From Planctomycetota bacterium (lineage in GTDB: Bacteria; Planctomycetota; Brocadiia; JAJRTI01), in contig JAJRTI010000144.1 of assembly GCA_024278415.1 (NCBI GenBank), forward strand, positions 1 to 14,514: 14,514 nt of DNA, in the 5' to 3' direction. This document shows, one piece after another, positions 1-5,736 of the stretch. The translations under genes were made by a program, and so were the position numbers. Within the stretch, counting starts at the first letter, position 1. Every line of letters begins with the position of its first letter. The notes below the pieces were generated by a model. The model saw nothing but the letters and a program-made list of their open reading frames with translations, was not told where the DNA came from and searched no databases.

Positions 1-175
1 AACGCCTACGGCGTAGCGACATGAGGCGCCGGACCCCGGGCAGGGGATGCATCCACCGAGGGTCGCGGCAGACAGAATTGGCAGGTATTGCCCAACCTGT
101 GCGCCAGATTGGGTAAACGAACTTGCGGGACGCGACACTAGGGGGTGTCACGCCTGTGCTGCCGCGCTGCACAGC

Positions 176-275
176 GCTTGTCGTAGGCCCGTGAGGGCCC
201 TCCGCTGGCAGGCCACTCGCCCACCAGAGCAGAGGGCGCCCTTACGGTCGCCACTACGAGCGGGGCCCTCCCGCC
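176..275. repeat. 86-bp paired-hairpin dispersed repeat, copy A
   Basis: The core is 176-261 and matches 10530-10615 in the same orientation and at the same length. Outside a variable 20-base centre (207-226) I count 64 of 66 identical bases. The right-hand 35 bases (227-261) are identical. The similarity continues weakly for about 14 more bases, to 275. The two ends are imperfect inverted repeats (GCTTGTCGTAGG at the left, CCACTACGAGC at the right). Each arm also contains its own hairpin, for example GGCCCGTGAGGGCC at 186-199. The minus-strand metallopeptidase gene ends inside the repeat: its stop codon (TAG, 256-254) and last codons are repeat sequence. No transposase lies next to it. Confidence 0.85.
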
Positions 276-1318
276 GTCGCACGGATGAACTCGACGAGCG
301 TCTTGAGCAGGTTGTCGAAGACCGACAGCCGCGCCACCTCATACCCATGGCTGTTCTCGCGCACCTGCCCCACGATGCCCACCCGCGGCGCCGCGCCGGT
401 ATCGTAGACCGCGCCGGCGTCCGAGAAGGCCGTGTCATACACCACCGTCTGAAGCTGCGTGCCGGCATCCTCCGCCGCCGCGCAGAGCGCCTGCACGATG
501 CGCTGGTCGTAGTGCACCCTCACGTCCTTGCTCCACACGCCCGGCCGGCCGTCGAGCTTCAACCCAGAGTCGGGCGGGATGGGGCAGCCGTCAATCGCCA
601 CGAAGATCTCCGGCCGCTCGCGGTGCGCCAGCACCTTGGCGCCGTGGCACCCGCCCTCCTCGTGCACGGTGAACGCGACGATCGTGGGCCGCGTGGGGGT
701 GAGGCCCTGGTCCTTGATGGCTTGGAGCAGCCGCAGCAGCGTGACGCAGCCCGCGCGGTCGTCGAACGTCCAGGCCCCGACGAGCGGGTCCGCGTCGTCG
801 CCGAACAGCACGGGCCCGCGGCCGTCGAGCGCCGGCACCGCGGTCGAGCCCGGCCGCACTCCGGCCGCGGCGAGTTGCTCTGGGGTGAGGCCGGTAATGA
901 TGCGGAAGTCGCGCCACGTCACTTGCTTGCTCCCCGAGCCGGCCACGTGCGTCGAGCCAAACGATAGCACGCCGGTGAGGGTGTCCCTGTCGCCCACGAT
1001 CGTCATGGGCCGTTCGCCGATCTTGAACGGCACGAGCCCGCCCGACCGGTCCACGCGCAGGCTGCCATCGTCCTGGATGCCGGTCACCACCAGCCCGATC
1101 TCGTCCATGTGTGCCGCGAGCACAAGCGCTCCCGCGTTGGGGTCCGCGCCCGCGAGGCGCACGAGCACCTGCCCCGCGGGATCGGTCTCGTGCGCGTAGC
1201 CCATCGCGTCGAGCTTGGCGCGCACGATGCCCGCCAAGCGCTCCTCCCGGCCCGATGGCGCGGGCGCGGCGAGCAGATCGGAGAACAGGGTGAGGAAGGG
1301 GTGGTTGGATGTGGGCAT
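254..1318 (-). CDS. M42 family metallopeptidase (aminopeptidase / endoglucanase-M-like)
   Basis: The 354-residue product matches the usual length of M42 peptidases. These cytoplasmic, di-metal aminopeptidases form large oligomers and trim peptides; some were historically named cellulase M. The expected landmarks appear in order: AHMDEIGL with metal-binding His70 and Asp72, TFDDRAG with the bridging Asp at 186/187, VHEEGG with catalytic Glu220 and metal ligand Glu221, VAIDG with Asp243, and SHGYE with His324. The E-to-D spacing of 23 fits the family. There is no signal peptide. The start is chosen because GAGGAG lies about eight bases upstream. The last residues and the stop codon fall inside the dispersed repeat at 176-275, so the natural C-terminus may have been replaced. 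It is divergent from the glycoside hydrolase at 1569. The substrate cannot be told from sequence; the family call is firm. Confidence 0.92.
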   Translation of the reverse strand: MPTSNHPFLTLFSDLLAAPAPSGREERLAGIVRAKLDAMGYAHETDPAGQVLVRLAGADPNAGALVLAAHMDEIGLVVTGIQDDGSLRVDRSGGLVPFKIGERPMTIVGDRDTLTGVLSFGSTHVAGSGSKQVTWRDFRIITGLTPEQLAAAGVRPGSTAVPALDGRGPVLFGDDADPLVGAWTFDDRAGCVTLLRLLQAIKDQGLTPTRPTIVAFTVHEEGGCHGAKVLAHRERPEIFVAIDGCPIPPDSGLKLDGRPGVWSKDVRVHYDQRIVQALCAAAEDAGTQLQTVVYDTAFSDAGAVYDTGAAPRVGIVGQVRENSHGYEVARLSVFDNLLKTLVEFIRATAGGPRS

Positions 1319-1369
1319 GGCATAGACTCCTCGGCAAGGCCCATTCGTGGTCGATCGGGTCGGCGTGGT

Positions 1370-1398
1370 ATTATCGTGTCTCAGCAGTGAAAAGGCAA
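1370..1398 (-). promoter_or_regulatory. Possible sigma70-type promoter for the M42 gene
   Basis: On the minus strand TTGCCT (1398-1393) and GATAAT (1375-1370) are separated by 17 bases. They match the consensus at 4 of 6 and 5 of 6 positions. A transcript starting near 1363 would have a leader of about 45 bases before the ATG at 1318. This is pattern matching only. Confidence 0.35.
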
Positions 1399-1413
1399 AG
1401 ACCGAAAGGAATC

Positions 1414-1584
1414 ATGAGCCATGCGACGAATCACGGCTGGCTGGACATGCTGCCAAAGCAGAAGAGAAACCCCGCGGATGGCGGAGCCGGCCCACGGATG
1501 CAGAGCGTGATTCGCCATCGTTTCCTGCAATGCAATGGCATCGGTGACCAGTTGGAGAGACGCGCACCATGCAGAAATGGCTGA
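1414..1584 (+). CDS. Small upstream ORF before the glycoside hydrolase (56 aa, uncertain)
   Basis: An ATG preceded by GAAAGGA at a sensible distance opens a 56-residue frame, MSHATNHGWL to RAPCRNG. It ends 16 bases inside the downstream glycoside hydrolase gene in another frame. I recognise no family. The composition is basic, with no membrane segment. The good ribosome-binding site and the overlap with the next start would suit a leader peptide translationally coupled to the hydrolase gene. It could equally be chance in a high-GC leader. Apart from this ORF and the possible minus-strand promoter, I see nothing in the divergent gap 1319-1568. Confidence 0.2.
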   Translation: MSHATNHGWLDMLPKQKRNPADGGAGPRMQSVIRHRFLQCNGIGDQLERRAPCRNG

Positions 1585-4310
1585 TATGCATCGCGGTGGC
1601 CGCAAGCGCCGAAGCACAGGTGCTGTCGCACCAAGGCTTCGAGTCGCTCGATGGCCTCCAACTGGCCAAGAGCAAAGCCGACGCCAAGCTCTCGCTCTCG
1701 ACCCTCAGGGTCCGCACCGGCAAGGCCGCACTCCGCATCGACTATCGCGCGCCGGGCAAGGCCAGCCGCCTGCACGTGGCGTGGCCGGCGAGGATCGTGC
1801 GCATGCCGTCCACCATTTCGCTCTGGGTCTTCGGCGACGGCTCGCGCAACCTCCACGGCGTGCGCCTCGTCGATCGGAGTGGCGAGACGCACTACTTCAG
1901 CCTTGGTCTGCTGCACGCCAAGGAGTGGCGCCTCTGCACCATCGACCTCGACGCGTGGGGCAAGCGACGGCAGTGCTGGGGCGGCGACGGCAACAAGGAG
2001 ATCGACCTGCCCATCACGGCCATCGCCTACGACGTGCGCAGCTACAGCGCGTATGGGGCGTGCAAACCCAGGGGCTCTGTCGTCATCGACGATCTCGTGG
2101 TCCGCGCCAAGGAGCAAGCTCAGGCGCCGACAAGTCTCGGCCTGCATTCGGCCACGCCCATGAGCCAGAGCGTCGGCCGCTTCGAGTGCTTCGAACTGCG
2201 CTGCGTCGCCAACACAGGTGCTGGGAACCCGTACGATCCCGATCAGGTGCAGTTGCGCGCGAAGTTCGTTGCTCCATCGGGCAAGGCGACCACGGTCGAC
2301 GGGTTTTTCATCAAGCCATACCGGGCGGTGCTCGGCCGCCGCGAGGAGTTGGTCGAGCATGGCGCGCCGCATTGGCGCGTGCGCTTCGCGCCGACGGAAG
2401 TCGGCGAGTATCAGTACGCGGTCACGCTGAGCGACGGCAAGACCGCGTACCCACCCCAGACGGGCCGCTTCGCGTGCGTGCCGTCGAGGCGTCGGGGCTT
2501 CCTGCGCGTGAGTGCGGACGATCCGAACTACGCGGAGTTCTCCACCGGCGACGCGTTCATCGGCATTGGCGTGGCCGGGCAGATGTGGGGAGGCGACCGC
2601 GCCAACTGCTTGCAGCGTTACAAGTCGATCCTCAGCGACCTGGCCGCGTTCGGCGGCAATTACACGAGCGTAAACATGGAGACGCTCGACGCCGGCGTGT
2701 TCGGGCTCGACTGGCGCCGGCCGCTTGGGGGGAGCTACGACCAAGAGAATGCCGCTCGGCTCGACTACGTGCTGCACATGGCCGAGCGCCGCGGGATCGC
2801 CCTGGTAGCCAATGTCTTCGCGACCGCGCTGTTCGACGCCAAGCACTGGGCCAAGAGCCGGTTCCACAAGGCGCAAGGCGGGCCGTGCAAAACCGCGGCC
2901 GAGTTCTTCACGCATCCCGAGGCCAGACGCATGCAGAAGCGGCTGCTGCGTTACATCGTCGCACGGTGGGGCTACAGCCGGAGCATTGGCGTGTGGGAGC
3001 TGTGCAACGAGGTGAACTACTCCGAGGCGTCCCGCACGGACCCGGCCATCGTGCGCGCGTGGCACGCGGACATGGCCGCGTACCTGCACGCGATCGACCC
3101 CAACCGGCACCTCGTGTCGACCAGCTTCGGGTCGTCCGACCTCTGCGAAGATCCCGCGCTGTGGCGCCTGCCGCAGATCGATTCGACGATCATCCACATC
3201 TACACCAACGAGCCGGTGCAGGGGCTGTGGCGCCGGGTCGCGACGAAGCGCCGATACGGCAAGCCGTGCCTGGGCGGGGAGTGCGGCATCCCGTTCCCCA
3301 TCGTGAACAAGGCGTACGAACGCGACCCCACCGGGCTCCACTTCCACAACGCGGCGTGGGCGTCGATCCTATCCGGCGCGGCAGGCAACGTGCTCCCCTG
3401 GTGGGGCGACCGCTACTGGAACACGCTCGACCTGGCGCATCTGCTGCGGCCGCTCGCGCAGTTCTGCCAGGGCGTCGACTGGCCGCGCGAGCGCTTTGAG
3501 CGCGTGCGTCTTGAGGCCCAGCCCTGGGACGCGGCGACGACCAACCTGGAAGACGTCGCGTACGAAACGTCGCTCGCGTTCGAGAAGCCGTCGTTGACGG
3601 AGTTCCACTTCGAGGGCCGCGAGCTGTACTCGCTCCGTGAGAAGCAGCACATCGACGACGACCCCAAGGTGCTGCTCAGCCGGCTGCCGGCCGGCGTCAT
3701 CTTCGGCTCCGACGACGCGGCGCGGCATGCGCGCCTGACGTTCGTGTTCGACGCGCCAGGCAAGACCACAGCGCGGCTTGTGTTGGGGTCCGTGGCCAAG
3801 GCCGGCGCGGTCCTTCGCATCACCGGCCCCGGCCGCGCGCAATCGGTCGACGTGCGCGACCAGGACGGCCGCAGCGATCCGAGCGCCCACGAACTCAACC
3901 AGTCGATATCCCTTGCGCTTCCCCAAGGCAGGAGCGAGTGGGCGATCGAGAATGTAGGCAAGGGATGGGTTGCTCTCGTGCGAGTCGAGATCGAGCGCTA
4001 CGCGCGGCCCGCGGAGCTGGCGCAACTCATGGTGATCGGGCTCAAGGGCCGGCGCACCGCGTTGGTCTGGTTCTACGACCGGCACAGCAGTTGGTACCAA
4101 CGCTCGATCGGCAAGCCCGTGCGCGCGTTCGAGCGCGTCTGCGCGTACTTGCCGGCAGACAAGGCGGCCCGGTATCGAGTGCAGTGGTGGGACACCTGGC
4201 GAGGCGGCATCATCAGCCAGTCCGACCTAGCCCCGCGTAATGGGCGGCTGCGCCTGGCGCCCCCGCGCTTCGAGCGCGACATGGCCTGCAAGGTCCGGCG
4301 GCTCGACTGA
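1569..4310 (+). CDS. Secreted multidomain GH-A type glycoside hydrolase with DUF5060-like domain
   Basis: The product has 913 residues. A short hydrophobic signal peptide (MQKWLICIAVAASAEAQ, 1-17) suggests export. Residues about 20-180 look like a beta-sandwich carbohydrate-binding module (repeated hydrophobic strands, ending VVIDDLVV). Residues about 203-335 resemble DUF5060 (FECFEL, PHWRVRFAPTEVGEYQY, then RGFLRVS and FIGIGVAG), a module that precedes GH5-like barrels. The TIM barrel spans about 336-640. The candidate acid/base is Glu481 in WELCNEVNY and the candidate nucleophile is Glu571 in GECGIPF; NVLPWWGDRYWNTLD fits the last strand. The C-terminal 270 residues look like two further beta-sandwiches, the last resembling collagen-binding-like tails of such enzymes. 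GGAGAGA eight bases upstream supports the start. The gene converges on hicB with a 12-base gap. The clan is likely; the exact GH family and substrate are unknown. Confidence 0.87.
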   Translation: MQKWLICIAVAASAEAQVLSHQGFESLDGLQLAKSKADAKLSLSTLRVRTGKAALRIDYRAPGKASRLHVAWPARIVRMPSTISLWVFGDGSRNLHGVRLVDRSGETHYFSLGLLHAKEWRLCTIDLDAWGKRRQCWGGDGNKEIDLPITAIAYDVRSYSAYGACKPRGSVVIDDLVVRAKEQAQAPTSLGLHSATPMSQSVGRFECFELRCVANTGAGNPYDPDQVQLRAKFVAPSGKATTVDGFFIKPYRAVLGRREELVEHGAPHWRVRFAPTEVGEYQYAVTLSDGKTAYPPQTGRFACVPSRRRGFLRVSADDPNYAEFSTGDAFIGIGVAGQMWGGDRANCLQRYKSILSDLAAFGGNYTSVNMETLDAGVFGLDWRRPLGGSYDQENAARLDYVLHMAERRGIALVANVFATALFDAKHWAKSRFHKAQGGPCKTAAEFFTHPEARRMQKRLLRYIVARWGYSRSIGVWELCNEVNYSEASRTDPAIVRAWHADMAAYLHAIDPNRHLVSTSFGSSDLCEDPALWRLPQIDSTIIHIYTNEPVQGLWRRVATKRRYGKPCLGGECGIPFPIVNKAYERDPTGLHFHNAAWASILSGAAGNVLPWWGDRYWNTLDLAHLLRPLAQFCQGVDWPRERFERVRLEAQPWDAATTNLEDVAYETSLAFEKPSLTEFHFEGRELYSLREKQHIDDDPKVLLSRLPAGVIFGSDDAARHARLTFVFDAPGKTTARLVLGSVAKAGAVLRITGPGRAQSVDVRDQDGRSDPSAHELNQSISLALPQGRSEWAIENVGKGWVALVRVEIERYARPAELAQLMVIGLKGRRTALVWFYDRHSSWYQRSIGKPVRAFERVCAYLPADKAARYRVQWWDTWRGGIISQSDLAPRNGRLRLAPPRFERDMACKVRRLD

Positions 4311-4325
4311 CGGGCGGGCCCGTCA
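4308..4325. terminator. Perfect hairpin containing both stop codons of two convergent genes
   Basis: TGACGGGC-GG-GCCCGTCA is a perfect eight-base stem with a two-base loop. Its left TGA is the stop codon of the glycoside hydrolase. Its right TCA is the stop codon (TGA) of the minus-strand hicB-like gene. No T-run follows on either side, so it is not a classical intrinsic terminator. A shared bidirectional terminator, or a block to RNA decay, is an inference from position. Confidence 0.4.
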
Positions 4326-4559
4326 GCCGCGGGCGGCTCCCACGGCCCTCGCCGTCGCCGCGTCGTCGGGACCGCCCTCGCGTCTGGGAGCGACAGAGCC
4401 ACTGGCGTTGAATTGCAGAGCTTCCCCGAGCGTTGTGCGAAGACTGTCGAGAAGCTCGCCGCGGGTGCGCTCTTGGCAGTTGACGCCGGGCGCCTCCTCG
4501 ATCCATCCGATCCACCAGTCACCGTCCTGTTGCGTTACAGGCGTGTACGTGTTTGCCAT
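4323..4559 (-). CDS. hicB: HicB-family antitoxin, orphan (no HicA seen)
   Basis: The 78-residue product begins MANTYTPVTQQDGDWWIGWI and continues EEAPGVNCQE, TRGELLDSL, TLGEALQFN. This is the partial RNase-H-like fold of small HicB-type antitoxins, which bind and neutralise the mRNA interferase HicA. No C-terminal DNA-binding domain is present, as is usual for this short subgroup. The last 25 residues are alanine- and arginine-rich and may be divergent. GAGGTGA eight bases before the ATG is a good ribosome-binding site. No HicA-like product is visible on either side: downstream is the convergent hydrolase, and upstream is a 152-base gap and then the PIN-toxin pair. It may be an orphan, may regulate a distant HicA, or may be co-transcribed with the pair upstream. 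Confidence 0.75.
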   Translation of the reverse strand: MANTYTPVTQQDGDWWIGWIEEAPGVNCQERTRGELLDSLRTTLGEALQFNASGSVAPRREGGPDDAATARAVGAARG

Positions 4560-4711
4560 AGTCGCTCACCTCGGGAGTGCATTCGCATGGAGCCGTGTGC
4601 CTTGTCTACGCACCGAACTTCTCACTGTTCGCCGATTGCCTTCTCTCCTCGGATGCTCACATTCTCACCACGGCTTCGCTGTCTGCCCGACGAAGATATG
4701 AGCCGCTGAAG

Positions 4712-4891
4712 TTATGAGGCCGGCACGTCTTCCTTGTTGGCGGCAGGTCGGGGCTTCAATCGTACCAGACGGCGCCCGCTCTTCTCCTGCTGCGCCATTA
4801 AGTCCGCACAGATGGCGTCCAAATCGTAGTTGAATCTCTTGGCATGTTCGTCGCGATGCTTCCGGACTTCCGCAACGATAGGATCATTCAT
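4712..4891 (-). CDS. Small antitoxin-like protein paired with the PIN toxin (59 aa)
   Basis: The 59-residue frame starts MNDPIVAEVRKHRDEHAKRF, continues NYDLDAICADLMAQQEKSG and RRLVRLKPRP, and ends at TAA 4714-4712. I recognise this pattern (DPIV-EVR--RDE-A--FNYDL-AI--DL) as a small conserved family often encoded next to VapC-like PIN proteins, with a predicted helical N-terminus and a basic C-terminus. Its ATG overlaps the toxin stop codon as ATGA (4891-4888), so translation is probably coupled. The likely role is to bind and inhibit the PIN ribonuclease; the sequence does not prove that. The order, toxin then antitoxin, is the reverse of classical vapBC. Confidence 0.75.
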   Translation of the reverse strand: MNDPIVAEVRKHRDEHAKRFNYDLDAICADLMAQQEKSGRRLVRLKPRPAANKEDVPAS

Positions 4892-5373
4892 CTGTAATCT
4901 CCCAGAAGTTCATCTGGTGAACATATCTCGGGACATGCATAACCGTTGCCCTCGATGATCTGTCTGGCCATCATCCTCGTGAACGGGTTATTCAGGTGTT
5001 TGAAGTTCCATGTGACGACGACGTGCATACCGTTCACTGCAGCGACTGCAAGGTGAAGAGCGTCCTCGGGATAGCTCTCAGGCACCGCCGAGCCGGAGAC
5101 GAGAACTCGCGCCAGTTCCTTGGCATCGTCGTCTATCATCAACTCATCAAAGTCTGCGAGCGCACCCAAACGCAATCGAGCCGCTTCGGGATCCCCCTTG
5201 GCTGCTTCAGAAATCACCAGCTCAGAGATGTAGACGTCGAATTCTCCAAGGCGGTCCCAGAGGTTTCGGGTGGACGCCTGGTGAGACGCCAATATGATGT
5301 CTCTCGCGGGCTTGGCCGCGAAGTAACTGATGACGCTCGTCTCCATGTAGACGCGTGTTTTCATGGTACGCAT
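4888..5373 (-). CDS. vapC: VapC-like PIN-domain ribonuclease toxin
   Basis: The 161-residue product is a single PIN domain, the fold of metal-dependent VapC toxins that cut RNA. The acidic active-site positions are visible: Glu11 in YMETSVISY (Glu in place of the usual Asp), Glu56 in ELVISEA, Asp104 in PEDALHLA, and TWNFKHLNN around Asn123 where many PIN domains have a fourth acid. The ETS and TWN-KH forms mark a recognisable subgroup, so these are probably natural variants and not damage. No strong ribosome-binding site precedes the ATG at 5373; the ATG at codon 4 is an alternative start. The gene overlaps the antitoxin frame by four bases. Its upstream region is shared with the divergent glycoside hydrolase and contains a nested palindrome. 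Confidence 0.9.
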   Translation of the reverse strand: MRTMKTRVYMETSVISYFAAKPARDIILASHQASTRNLWDRLGEFDVYISELVISEAAKGDPEAARLRLGALADFDELMIDDDAKELARVLVSGSAVPESYPEDALHLAVAAVNGMHVVVTWNFKHLNNPFTRMMARQIIEGNGYACPEICSPDELLGDYR

Positions 5374-5474
5374 GCAGCCTGTTGCCGAGGAAGGGCGAGT
5401 TCCGTCACCCGCCGACTTCTTGTTCTACGCCGATCATCCTTCGCGGCAACCAGCAACAATTTGGCGCAGGTTAC

Positions 5475-5528
5475 CTCCCGTTCGGCACGCCGTCAAGCAG
5501 GTCCTGCTTGAGCGGCGCCGAACGGGAG
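5475..5528. repeat. Nested inverted repeat in the divergent intergenic region
   Basis: The outer arms CTCCCGTTCGGC (5475-5486) and GCCGAACGGGAG (5517-5528) are a perfect 12-base inverted repeat. Inside lies a second perfect palindrome, TCAAGCAGG-T-CCTGCTTGA (5493-5511). The structure sits between the divergent PIN toxin and glycoside hydrolase genes, about 140 bases before the hydrolase promoter. It could be an operator, a cruciform-forming site or a mobile-element footprint. I see no other gene or RNA in 5374-5664. Confidence 0.8.
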
Positions 5529-5664
5529 CACCCAAGTTCCTGCTCGACAAACGGCGGACCGCTTGTGCGTGAACTGACGTTCCGTCGTCCCCTGATGGCG
5601 CTCAGACAATGTCTGTCTTGGACAAAAGCGGTGCTCGGCGTCGAGACTCGCGCCACCGCGTTGC

Positions 5665-5694
5665 TTGACGTTCGTTCTGCGCAGCGCCTATAAT
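5665..5694 (+). promoter_or_regulatory. Strong sigma70-type promoter of the GH42-like gene
   Basis: TTGACG (5665-5670) and TATAAT (5689-5694) are separated by 18 bases, matching the consensus at 5 of 6 and 6 of 6 positions. Transcription would start near 5701, some 36 bases before the TTG start codon chosen for the hydrolase. The position rules out any translation start at 5665, because that TTG is part of the -35 box. Confidence 0.75.
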
Positions 5695-5736
5695 CGCTCG
5701 CAAGCTATTGCCACGCAAATTCATGGGAGAATCATC

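Noticed and set aside
47..967. Plus-strand open frame of 306 codons opposite the M42 gene
   Set aside because: Arg/His/Ala-rich complement of the well-supported metallopeptidase; no start signal.
1431..3347. Long minus-strand open frame (638 codons) opposite the first hydrolase
   Set aside because: Its composition is dominated by Arg, Ala, Val, His and Asp with no recognisable domain, as expected for the complement of a high-GC gene. The plus-strand frame has a signal peptide, ribosome-binding site and catalytic motifs.
1535..3499. Plus-strand open frame of 654 codons in a second phase over the first hydrolase
   Set aside because: Arginine-rich, low-complexity product with no motif; shadow of the real frame starting at 1569.
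5665..5736. Start of the GH42-like gene at the TTG at 5665
   Set aside because: That TTG is the first half of the -35 box TTGACG, and the TATAAT follows; the bases up to about 5700 are not transcribed from this promoter.
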